Of a DNA stretch of 64,000 bases, positions 24,498-32,532 are shown in pieces. Position 1 is the first letter of the stretch. The number at the start of each line of letters is the position of its first letter. Made by a program: the position numbers and the translations under genes. Origin of the DNA: Gracilariopsis chorda (lineage: Eukaryota; Rhodophyta; Florideophyceae; Gracilariales; Gracilariaceae); NCBI GenBank assembly GCA_003194525.1, contig NBIV01000178.1, positions 1 to 64,000 of the forward strand, written 5' to 3'. The notes under the pieces are model-generated. The model made no database searches, was not told the origin of the DNA, and worked only from the letters and a program-made list of their open reading frames with translations.

Positions 24498-25631
24498 TCA
24501 GGGTTTAAGAGCGGGCGGTTCAAGAATCGCTTCTACAGCTTCTTTGAACGCAGATATAAAGTGTGAATCGGTGGCGGATCCAAAAATGCTGGGATCAAAC
24601 GAAGCACGCGCCCCGTTCAGCAACACCTCAGCAATGCTTGTCCAGCCAAGTGCACAGGCGGTCTTTGCACGCACAAGCTCTTCTACAGGATGCGATCTGC
24701 TAGCAACAGTGCCGCTCAACAACATGTTGTCGCAATTGAACGCAGCAACTTTCAAACCACGGCGTATAAAGGTGCGCACTGGATGCAAATCAAAGCGATC
24801 GGGTTTCACCTTTTGCTCGCTGTTGCAGTTGGCCGTGATGCAGGTTTCAATATAAGTGGAGCGCATTCGACTACAAAGTTCATCACTGCTGGCGATGACA
24901 AGTCCATGGCCGATTCGATGGGCACCTATTTCAAGCGCAGTCAGCACATTGTCCACAGACGCTTCGAAAAAGCCTTCACCGGCGTGAATGGTGAGTGGCA
25001 CACCCGACTGTCGTGCGTCTAGTAACGCGTGAGCATGGGTCCGCAGCGGATACGACGGTTCATCGCCTGCAAGGTCAAGAGCAATGACGCCTCGTCCAAG
25101 CCACGACTTGGCAAGCTCACAAACCTGACGAACTCGATGCGCGTCATGGGAACGCAGTGCGCACAAAATGATGCCCCCTCTGACGCCGAACGGCAAGGGC
25201 GCGTGCTGCACCGCCGTTCGGTATCCGCGCACCACGGCGGCAACGACCTGGTGCGGCGAAAGGCCCTCGTTCAGGTGCAGCAACGGGCAGAAGCGCAGTT
25301 CAATGACCCACGTGTTGAGCCGCACCAGCTCCGAAACGAGCTGGCGCGTGGCGTCGCAAAGCTCGTGCTCGGTTTGCAAGAAGCGGTTGCAAAAATCGAA
25401 GACGGGCCAGTTGGCGTTGCGCGGCTGCGAGTGGCTGTTGGTGGCGACGTGGCGCTGTTTTGCGGCGACCAGGAAGCGTCGCAGCGCGGAAGGCGCGCAC
25501 GGAAGCGCGACGCCGCGCGCGGCGGCGCGCTCGGCGATGAAGTGCTCGGAGAGGGAGCCGTCCAGGTGGAGGTGGAGCTGCACCTTTGGCAGGCGCGCCG
25601 CAACGGCGCGCACGTGCTGGTGGTCGGCCAT
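24498..25631 (-). CDS. Adenosine deaminase-like metal-dependent deaminase
   Basis: A 377-aa protein of the adenosine/AMP deaminase TIM-barrel family, which hydrolyses adenosine-type substrates to inosine in purine salvage. Visible motifs: the metal-binding HLHLDGSL (residues 20-27), a GGIILCALRSH strand (152-162), the catalytic HAGE (216-219) and HRIGHG (238-243). The metal-ligand Asp is D301 in NCDNMLLSG. Family members usually have Asp-Asp there (DDP), and here the second position is Asn. Length fits the family (about 340-380). The start chosen is ATG at 25631 (MADHQHVRAV). The frame stays open upstream for about 20 codons without another ATG. Divergent from the ACT-domain gene at 26327. 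ADA or ADA-like/ADAL cannot be separated by eye. Confidence 0.88.
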   Translation of the reverse strand: MADHQHVRAVAARLPKVQLHLHLDGSLSEHFIAERAAARGVALPCAPSALRRFLVAAKQRHVATNSHSQPRNANWPVFDFCNRFLQTEHELCDATRQLVSELVRLNTWVIELRFCPLLHLNEGLSPHQVVAAVVRGYRTAVQHAPLPFGVRGGIILCALRSHDAHRVRQVCELAKSWLGRGVIALDLAGDEPSYPLRTHAHALLDARQSGVPLTIHAGEGFFEASVDNVLTALEIGAHRIGHGLVIASSDELCSRMRSTYIETCITANCNSEQKVKPDRFDLHPVRTFIRRGLKVAAFNCDNMLLSGTVASRSHPVEELVRAKTACALGWTSIAEVLLNGARASFDPSIFGSATDSHFISAFKEAVEAILEPPALKP

Positions 25632-26326
25632 CGGCGAGAGGCGGGCGGCGGAGCGTGCGTGATAACCCAAACTGTTGAGATAGTTGAGCAATTATGTGAT
25701 AATGGCGATAGATGACACGTACACAAGTGTATGAGCAGGGATGAACATTGCAACGCAGGTGTAGCTTCAGCTAACAGCGAAAGCGTCTCAATAAACGAAT
25801 GTATATATATATCATTGTCACTTTGTCTGGTAACCCTTTAGTAAAACTGCATACGGTGTCCCTCACCCCGCTCGTACTACAGTAGGAGCGACAAAAACCA
25901 CTCTAGCTAGCTAGAGTGTCTATCTGACCAGCGACCTCATATTAGACACTAGTAGAGGCTTCACATGGCAGTGAGCGCTATGACAGCCACATATACACCA
26001 CAGCGTGTACGCGCTGAGCTCGTGCGGTGCGCGCGCGGAGGCGGCAGATGTGGGTGGCGCGCTCTGCAACATGCTGCAACATGGCGCGCGCTCATTGGGG
26101 CGCTGCAACCAAAACGCAGCCAATCACGCCCGCGCCAGATCTGCGCGTCGATTTTTTTCGGCCGTGCCACCGCACAGTGTGCGCACACCCGTTCGAAAGC
26201 AGCTCAGTACTCGACCTCAGCAAAACTGCGCCCACATTCCTCCGCCACCTTTCACGCTTGCAGCCCCCTCGTCACCTCCCCCTCGCCACCCACACCCCAC
26301 CTCACACTCCCGTCCACTCTTCGACC
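25632..26326. promoter_or_regulatory. Divergent intergenic promoter region
   Basis: A 695-bp interval between the 5' ends of the deaminase-like gene (-) and the ACT-domain gene (+), so it should hold both promoters. It contains a TA-rich stretch (about 25801-25812), a perfect 20-bp palindrome (25899-25918), and a GC-rich half adjoining the ACT gene. No individual factor site is assigned. Confidence 0.5.
25899..25918. promoter_or_regulatory. Perfect 20-bp palindrome
   Basis: CACTCTAGCTAGCTAGAGTG reads identically on both strands. It lies in the shared promoter interval. It could be a dimeric factor site or a cruciform-prone sequence; the sequence shows symmetry only. Confidence 0.4.
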
Positions 26327-26998
26327 ATGTCGCTCTCAGCTCGCATCCCCGCCCTCCTCCGCACCCGCACAACGCAACTGCCCGCCCTGGCCCGTCTCAC
26401 AACCATCGCGTGCTCCACGCAGAACGCCCGCACCCCCGAGCCCGTCTCCGACGCCAGCCCAGATCCGCGTCCTCACCACGCAGTCGTCTCCATCGCCGGC
26501 CAAGACCGCACAGGTATCGTCAATACTTTTACAAATGCTGTTCAACACTACAAGGCCAATATCGAGGAATCAAAAATGGCCATTCTAGGCGGAGACTTCG
26601 CCATGATTGTCTACGTCAGCATGGAGAACCCGCAAGACGCCGGCGCCCTCGAGGCCATGCTCAACGACAAGCTCCCCGGCTTCTCCATCACCCTGCGCAC
26701 CACCACCGCCCCGGCGGAAGAGCACCCGGAACAGCCCATGTGGACCATCTCCGTCGAGGCCCCCGACCAACCCGGCATTGCAAACGCCGTATCACAGGCG
26801 CTGGCCACCCACGGTGGCCATGTGCACGAAATGGAGACCGAGACCAACACCGCTCCGTTTGCCGGCTACGCTCTCTTCGTTCTCAACGGCCGCGTCAGCA
26901 TGGCCGACTCCGAACTGGACAACATCTCCGAAGCCCTCACCCAAGTGGAGGAGAAGTTCGGTGCCTCCATTACTCTAGACCAAATCTCCAGGAAATAG
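26327..26998 (+). CDS. Tandem ACT-domain protein, GcvR-like, likely organellar
   Basis: A 223-aa protein with two ACT-like regulatory domains. The first (about 49-120) has VSIAGQDRTGIVNTFTNAV. The second (about 136-212) has ISVEAPDQPGIANAVSQAL. The pattern 'xDRxGIv' opening each domain is that of the bacterial glycine cleavage repressor GcvR and related amino-acid sensors. The first 35 residues are rich in Arg, Ser, Thr and Ala and nearly free of acidic residues, which looks like a mitochondrial or plastid transit peptide. The start is ATG at 26327 in a cACCATG-like context. The frame is open further upstream (to about 26027) but that part looks untranslated. An amino-acid-binding regulatory role is inferred; the ligand is unknown. 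Confidence 0.8.
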   Translation: MSLSARIPALLRTRTTQLPALARLTTIACSTQNARTPEPVSDASPDPRPHHAVVSIAGQDRTGIVNTFTNAVQHYKANIEESKMAILGGDFAMIVYVSMENPQDAGALEAMLNDKLPGFSITLRTTTAPAEEHPEQPMWTISVEAPDQPGIANAVSQALATHGGHVHEMETETNTAPFAGYALFVLNGRVSMADSELDNISEALTQVEEKFGASITLDQISRK

Positions 26999-27246
26999 AT
27001 CCCTACTGCTAAAAAGAACAAAAAAACCCACCCTTGCCCTTGCGCGCCCCCTTCAAACGCGCTCCCGTACTCAACAAGCGCCGCTTTCACGCTCCCTTTC
27101 TTCTCAATGTAATCGCATGTCGTAACTTGTTTGCATCATGCACCGTACATGATATCAGCGCGTATTTTGTTTTGTAAATCTCAATTGCTACAACCTCCAC
27201 ACTCCTGTACGCAGTCCGTATACACAACTTGTTTCTTCTCGCACTC
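26999..27246. terminator. Convergent 3' interval
   Basis: A 248-bp interval between the stop codons of two convergent genes. It is rich in T and CT runs and must carry both 3' ends. No canonical AATAAA is obvious. Confidence 0.35.
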
Positions 27247-28653
27247 TCACAGCAGATCTTGAGCGGACACTAGAGCCGCGGGGCCGTTACCCATCAACAT
27301 AAGGTGCTTCAAAATGTTCTCATTCTGACATATGAATCTCTCCAGCAGCGACCTCATCGGTCGACCCTGCGACGCTAGTATGGCAGAGTTCACATTATCG
27401 GCCACAACTTCGCGACGGCTCTGCTTAGTAAGATGGCCCGTGGGGCTTTCAGCGGGGTTCCCATACGCTAGTAGCAAGTACACATCGCGCAAAACATCAG
27501 CATACGGCAACATCTTATCCGCTCTAGGCAGCGAATCATCACTTTCCTGCGCCGATTTGATGTACTCCTTGTCTCGAAACACGGACAGTTCCCTGCGGCC
27601 GTACTCGACGGTGTCCTCCAGACTGGCTCCGCTCACGATCATTTCAATGAACTTCTGAGTGAGCAAGAGGAATCGCACATTGAGCTGACTCCTCAGCACT
27701 TGCGGGAACTGCTTTTCCAAGTCGGAGATAGCGGCATCGATGTCACCGCTGAGAACTTTGTCACAAACGGCTTGCCTCCTGAGCATGGAGTCGCGCTCTC
27801 TTTGATATATTTGCTCGCGGCCTGCATCCTTGGCAAAGGCGGCGGCGGTGCGGGAATAGCCGTTGTGCATAAGGTACATAAGCACGGTATCAGTGAGAAT
27901 GGTGTAATCCTGAGGCAGAGGCTTAAACATGATGGCGGCAAGAATCTTATCGCGTTGTTGATGGGCGTAGCGCTCAATGTCAAAGGCAAACGGTTTGGTG
28001 CCAAAGTTGGCGCTGATGCGACCATTCATGGACTGCATTCCGACGGTGGGGTACAGAGTGCCCGTGAGATTTGTGAAGGCGGGACCGAGCGATTTTCCAT
28101 TTCGAGTGAAGAACACAATGTTGTCGACGAGATTCCAACAGCATCCTATGATGTCATCGGTGCCGTATTTGGGACCGTAGGGGTTTCCGGCAATGCCGGT
28201 CTGACGGAAAAGCAGACCGTCATCGCCGTGATAGGCGTAGCTTCCCGTCTCCCAGCCGGGCATCTTTCCGAGACGGACCTTGCGATCGCACAGACCGACG
28301 CCGATTCGGCCGGTGTCGCCCTGGTCGACGATGGAAATCTCAAAGTAGTACAGGGCGATGCCGTAAGTGGGAATGGGTTGGTGGGTGCGAATTGAGGCGG
28401 CGTCCTTCTCCTCCCGTCCGGGGCCGTTGTAAGTAACGACCAGACCGGCGTGGGAGCATTGCAGGTGGTCTGCCTTATCGTCGTCGGAGAAGGCGAGCGG
28501 CTGCATGTGGAAGCGGGCGGCGTGAACGGTGCAGATGCCATTGACGCACAGCGGCGAGTCTGTGGAGCGTCGCTTGAAGCGGTACAGTGGAAGAGGGGGG
28601 TGGAGGGAATGAATGGGAGGGCGCATGGTCCTTCTGCGCTTTCGACGCTTCAT
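27247..28653 (-). CDS. Gid1/RanBPM-type SPRY-LisH-CTLH-CRA protein
   Basis: A 468-aa scaffold subunit of the GID/CTLH E3 ubiquitin ligase family (RanBP9/RanBP10, yeast Gid1). Domains in order: SPRY (about 75-195), with YYFEISIVDQGDTGRIGVGL, WETGSYAYHGDDG and a WNLVDNIVFFTRNG strand. LisH follows (about 235-270; VLMYLMHNGYSRTAAAFAKD), then CTLH (about 280-335), then a CRA region to the C-terminus. Length and order match RanBPM proteins. Two ATGs are possible, 28653 and 28626. The longer form adds only a basic MKRRKRRRT tail. Divergent from the serine peptidase gene at 29267, with a GC-box-rich interval between them. Confidence 0.92.
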   Translation of the reverse strand: MKRRKRRRTMRPPIHSLHPPLPLYRFKRRSTDSPLCVNGICTVHAARFHMQPLAFSDDDKADHLQCSHAGLVVTYNGPGREEKDAASIRTHQPIPTYGIALYYFEISIVDQGDTGRIGVGLCDRKVRLGKMPGWETGSYAYHGDDGLLFRQTGIAGNPYGPKYGTDDIIGCCWNLVDNIVFFTRNGKSLGPAFTNLTGTLYPTVGMQSMNGRISANFGTKPFAFDIERYAHQQRDKILAAIMFKPLPQDYTILTDTVLMYLMHNGYSRTAAAFAKDAGREQIYQRERDSMLRRQAVCDKVLSGDIDAAISDLEKQFPQVLRSQLNVRFLLLTQKFIEMIVSGASLEDTVEYGRRELSVFRDKEYIKSAQESDDSLPRADKMLPYADVLRDVYLLLAYGNPAESPTGHLTKQSRREVVADNVNSAILASQGRPMRSLLERFICQNENILKHLMLMGNGPAALVSAQDLL

Positions 28654-28701
28654 CAACGGGCGCGCAGGCGAGGCGCGGCGGGGAGAGAGTGAGTTTCAGG
28701 T

Positions 28702-28740
28702 TGGGGGAGGGGGGCGGGGCGGGGCGGGGCGGGGCGGGCG
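28702..28740 (+). promoter_or_regulatory. Tandem GGGGC array (GC boxes / G-quadruplex motif)
   Basis: A run of G tracts separated by single C bases, about five GGGGC units after a longer G-rich lead. It satisfies a G-quadruplex pattern on the plus strand and resembles overlapping GC boxes. It lies just upstream of the Gid1-like gene start. Confidence 0.5.
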
Positions 28741-28978
28741 GCGGAGCGGCGCGTTTGCGAAGCCGGAACGAGCGCGTGACGGTGGCGCGGTGGAGGCGCT
28801 TTGCGTGTGTGTGGCACACTGTGTGCCGCGCGCTCGCAGAGCGCCCCCTTTCTTCCCATGGCAGCCGTGGCTGCCACCGGCTGGCGTGCTCCCCACGTGC
28901 ACCCGCTGGCCACCTGTGCATCCGTGCACAGCGTGAACACGTGGGCGCACCTAACTGCCTGCCGTTTCGCTTCGGGGA

Positions 28979-29121
28979 GGCAAGTGCCCAATCCACACGA
29001 CGTCGCCAAAGTAAAACTGGCTACCAATCAGAAGCCATCTGTTAAAGTGACCACAATAAACTACGCTTCTGATTGGTAGCCAGTTTCACTTCGGCGACGT
29101 CGTGTCGATTGGGCACTTGCC
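28979..29121. mobile_element. Foldback MITE, Mutator-like, 9-bp target duplication
   Basis: A 143-bp non-coding element made of two 57-bp inverted arms (28979-29035 and 29065-29121) that differ at only three positions, with a 29-bp spacer. The ends read GGCAAGTGCCC...GGGCACTTGCC. Identical 9-bp flanks CTTCGGGGA lie at 28970-28978 and 29122-29130. A 9-bp target duplication with long inverted repeats is typical of Mutator-like (MULE) elements. High arm identity suggests a fairly recent insertion. It sits in the promoter of the peptidase gene. Confidence 0.85.
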
Positions 29122-29249
29122 CTTCGGGGAGGTCCTCCTTGCAGGACATGTCGCCGGGCCGAAGGCGCCAGCGCGCCCCTGTACGCACGCCCCGAACCAA
29201 AGGTAACTTACCCTTGGTGAAGGGTTTAGCTACAGCCTGTACTCGTCTC

Positions 29250-29270
29250 ATGAGCGCGCAGCCGCAATGA
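29250..29270 (+). promoter_or_regulatory. Upstream mini-ORF overlapping the main start
   Basis: ATG at 29250 opens a six-codon frame (MSAQPQ) whose TGA (29268-29270) overlaps the main ATG (29267-29269) as ATGA. If the transcript includes it, it could tune translation by termination-reinitiation. Confidence 0.45.
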
Positions 29271-31654
29271 GCGCTGAGTGCCCCCATCTTGCACAGCGTC
29301 GCTCCGCTCCGTCTTCTCCTTCGCCACTCGAAGCAGAGTCTGCTGCCTCCACTACACGCACGACTCTCTCCGCCATGACCGTGTCCACCTCTTCCGCGTC
29401 CTCCCCGCTGTCGCAGGCGCTCCCCCGTCTCGCCACCGCGGCCGCGCTCGGTCTTGCCGCCTTCGCCTTCGATTACCTGCGTCGCAGACGTAGAGGCGCC
29501 GTCAGGTCCACCCCCCCGGAGCCACTGGAGAAGCCCCATGACGTCGTTTTCGGTAATGTCCCCGACAAGGACTTTGGCGAAGGACCGCTTATGAACCCGC
29601 CTGTCACCGTCTCCGATCCCTACTTCTGGATGCGCGATGATCACAGGAACGATCCAGCTGTCCTTGAGCACTTGCGTCAGGAGAATGCATACACCAACCA
29701 TACGACATTGTCCAATCGTCCGTTTGAACGCCGTATTTATCACGAGTTGCTCTCGCACTATGTTGAGACTGACTTCTCTGTGCCGGCAAAACATGCCAAC
29801 TACGTCTACTACCACAGCACCGTTAAGGGCAAGAGCTACCCGTACTTTTGTCGCAAACCCATTTTGCACGATGGCTCACACGGCGACGAGCACGTCATGC
29901 TGGATGTTAATCAACTCGCCACCGGCCACAAGCACTGTTCTCTGGGCTCCCACTCCGTCAGTCCGGATCACAACATCCTCGCCTACGCAGTTGACTTCAC
30001 AGGCTATGAGACCTTTGATGTCTACTTCAAGGATCTCACCACGGGTCAACTGCTGCACCATGACACCATTCGAGCCACCTCTGGTAACGTAGACTGGGGT
30101 AAGGACAACTCCATCGTGTATTACACCACCCTTGATGAAGCTCATCGACCGCACAAAATGTGGTCCCATGTCATGCGAACAGCGCATCCGCCTGACGCTT
30201 CACTTCCGAAAGATACCTGTTTGTACACCGAAACGGACTCCCAGTTCTACCTTTACTTCTACAAGTCCCTTTCTGCCCGTTTCATTCTTGTATGTTCAGA
30301 TGCCAGTACCCTCTCCGAGAGCCGTTTCCTTGACCTTGAACACCCGCAGTCAGGTCTTCGACTCTTCCGTGAACGCCAACCACATGTTTTGTACTCCGTG
30401 TTTCATGCTACGGACGATCAATTTTATGTGACTGCCAACGTCGATGGTGCTACCAACTTCAAGCTCATGCGCACATCTGCTGCACATCCCGAACAGTGGC
30501 ACGACTTCCTTCCCTACAACAAGGGCCGTAAGATCAACTCAGTCACGTCTTTCAAAGATTTTGCCGTTTTATCTGGTAGGGAAAGCGGGTACACCCAGCT
30601 CTGGGTGCTTCCAGCCCATGACCCGCATAAGATGTACCTCTTACCCACAGAAGAAGAGGCGCATGTTGTCCGCATCGGCACCAATTACGAGTATGACGCC
30701 AACGTGCTACGCTACTCCTATTCGTCGCTGACCACTCCGACACGCGAGTATGAGTACTCCATTTCTGGCAAGGAAAGCGTGTGCCTCAAAGAGGATGAAG
30801 TTCCAAACTATGACGGCCAATTCTACAAATCAGAGCGAATAGAAGCTACGAGTGCTGACGGCACAAACGTTCCCATTTCCTTGGTGTACAATGCAAAAGC
30901 CATTTCTGAGCATGGCCCTAATAGGCTTCATTTGTACGGATATGGCTCATACGAGGCCTCTATTGACCCCTCATTCTCTATGACTAGACTACCGATGCTG
31001 AATCGAGGCGTCATCTTCGCCATAGCTCACATTCGTGGTGGTGGAGAGTTTGGACGGGAATGGTACGAATCCGCCCGTTTTGAAACCAAGGTCAAGACAT
31101 TCGAGGACTTTTGTGCGTGTGCAGAGCATCTTGTTACCATTGGTCGCACAACACCGAAACTTTTATCAATCGAAGGGCGATCCGCCGGAGGGCTTCTCAT
31201 CGGTGCTGTACTCAACATGCGCCCAGAGCTGTTCAAGGCAGCGATCGCGGGTGTCCCCTTCGTGGACGTGCTCAACACTATGTCCGATCCGTCAATTCCG
31301 TTGACAACTGGGGAGTGGCAAGAGTGGGGCAATCCGCACCAGAAGAAGTTCTTCGATGCCATCAAAGCCTATTGTCCCTACTCGAATGTTGCCCCCAAGC
31401 CTTACCCTGCTGTGCTGATCCTCGCTGGATTGTATGACCCTCGCGTAATGTACTCAGAGGCGGCCAAATGGGCTGCCAAACTGAGGAAGAACACAACTCG
31501 AGACGACCCTATTCTTCTCAAGGTTGATATGTCGAGCGGCCATTTTTCGGCCTCGAATCGATATAGCTACTTGTCTGAAAAGGCCTTTGACACGGCCTGG
31601 GTTCTGCGGCAACTGGGAGCCCCAGAGCACCCAGTTTCCCTGCCCAGCACATGA
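29267..31654 (+). CDS. Prolyl oligopeptidase family serine peptidase, oligopeptidase B-like
   Basis: A 795-aa S9 family serine peptidase. The N-terminal propeller begins after a SDPYFWMRDD motif (about residue 115), which is the family signature. The C-terminal alpha/beta-hydrolase domain holds the nucleophile S639 in GRSAGG, D724 in GLYDPRV and H759 in SSGHFSAS. The preceding IRGGGEFGREWY region is also typical. These features favour oligopeptidase B (PtrB type), which cleaves short peptides after basic residues. The first 75 residues are extra: Ser/Thr/Ala-rich, then a hydrophobic stretch (about 52-68) and an Arg cluster (RRRRRG), suggesting a targeting sequence or membrane anchor. The start is ATG 29267; ATG at 29374 would remove half the extension. 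Confidence 0.9.
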   Translation: MSAECPHLAQRRSAPSSPSPLEAESAASTTRTTLSAMTVSTSSASSPLSQALPRLATAAALGLAAFAFDYLRRRRRGAVRSTPPEPLEKPHDVVFGNVPDKDFGEGPLMNPPVTVSDPYFWMRDDHRNDPAVLEHLRQENAYTNHTTLSNRPFERRIYHELLSHYVETDFSVPAKHANYVYYHSTVKGKSYPYFCRKPILHDGSHGDEHVMLDVNQLATGHKHCSLGSHSVSPDHNILAYAVDFTGYETFDVYFKDLTTGQLLHHDTIRATSGNVDWGKDNSIVYYTTLDEAHRPHKMWSHVMRTAHPPDASLPKDTCLYTETDSQFYLYFYKSLSARFILVCSDASTLSESRFLDLEHPQSGLRLFRERQPHVLYSVFHATDDQFYVTANVDGATNFKLMRTSAAHPEQWHDFLPYNKGRKINSVTSFKDFAVLSGRESGYTQLWVLPAHDPHKMYLLPTEEEAHVVRIGTNYEYDANVLRYSYSSLTTPTREYEYSISGKESVCLKEDEVPNYDGQFYKSERIEATSADGTNVPISLVYNAKAISEHGPNRLHLYGYGSYEASIDPSFSMTRLPMLNRGVIFAIAHIRGGGEFGREWYESARFETKVKTFEDFCACAEHLVTIGRTTPKLLSIEGRSAGGLLIGAVLNMRPELFKAAIAGVPFVDVLNTMSDPSIPLTTGEWQEWGNPHQKKFFDAIKAYCPYSNVAPKPYPAVLILAGLYDPRVMYSEAAKWAAKLRKNTTRDDPILLKVDMSSGHFSASNRYSYLSEKAFDTAWVLRQLGAPEHPVSLPST

Positions 31655-32532
31655 CAGTGCTGTGAGAACGAATCCAGTCGCGACGTTTTTTGACCCTACC
31701 CTACTTATCGGTAGGACGCAGAGATAAAGCAGCTACATCATGCTTTCGATTTCCAAACGCGATTCGCCTTTGGGAAGGGGGCGGGGGGAGCACCCCATCC
31801 CCCCCAATGTGAGTTCAAATCGCACTCCGACAGTCATTGCGCTTTGAGCATCTCGAGCTGCATAAAATAAACAAGACAGAGAGTCTCACATTTTGTCATT
31901 AGAACATCTCTTCCGTCGCCCGCAGGTGGATGCACTTGAGTTTTTTGAGTGTCCTCAAATGTTTCTCTGCAAGTCGTTCTCAAAAGGGCACGTTCAGGGG
32001 ATTACCCTTCGCAGATGCCCTTACCTACGAGGGTCTGTAAGATGCTAATGGTAACCCTTTAGACCGCTACGCCTTAACGAGAAACGGATCTCGATAGTTA
32101 TAGTTTTCAAAGCGTCTTGATGCCTCTAGGAACAGCCTAAATTGAAAAGGAGCTGAAAGGAATAAAAGCAAACAACGACTTCGAGGTCGAAGCGCAGGAC
32201 CTTGTGGTTTTCAGCTATCATCGCGCACTCTCAATCCCCATGAATCTAGTAATCGTCAGAGAGTTCAAATGACGGTCGTCAGAAGATCTTCCGCGTAGCT
32301 GCAAGAAAAGTGAAGAGCACGCAAAATCAGGGAAGCAAAGGATTACCTTAGAAGTGCGAGGTGTATGTTTGAGACCCGCGCGCACGCCCATTTCGGTCTA
32401 GAGACCAATCGAACTGCTGATTCGGACACAACTTGGGAAAGACTGCTGCACTACGCAAGCATGTATCCAGGTTTTCCGAGTGCGAACTCAAAAGAAGATG
32501 ACTAAGATTCAGCACACGTTTTCAAACCTGAT
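31655..32532. other. Intergenic, no gene recognised
   Basis: About 0.88 kb between convergent genes. It contains a G-run followed by a C-run (about 31780-31808) and otherwise unremarkable sequence. No tRNA or ORF is supported. Confidence 0.4.

Larger units (their letters stand above)
28654..29266. promoter_or_regulatory. Divergent GC-rich promoter region
   Basis: Shared upstream interval of the Gid1-like gene (-) and the peptidase gene (+). It holds a tandem G-rich array (28702-28740), a foldback MITE (28979-29121) and a small upstream ORF (29250-29270). Confidence 0.5.

Noticed and set aside
25029-25715. Long plus-strand ORF opposite the deaminase gene
   Set aside because: It is the complement of a well-supported gene in GC-rich DNA, with an unnatural Arg/Gly-rich composition.
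27700-28395. Plus-strand ORF opposite the Gid1-like gene
   Set aside because: Antisense shadow of the SPRY/LisH coding frame.
31755-31850. Possible tRNA: a T-arm-like GAGTTCAAATCGCAC near 31810
   Set aside because: No matching acceptor stem, D arm or anticodon arm upstream.
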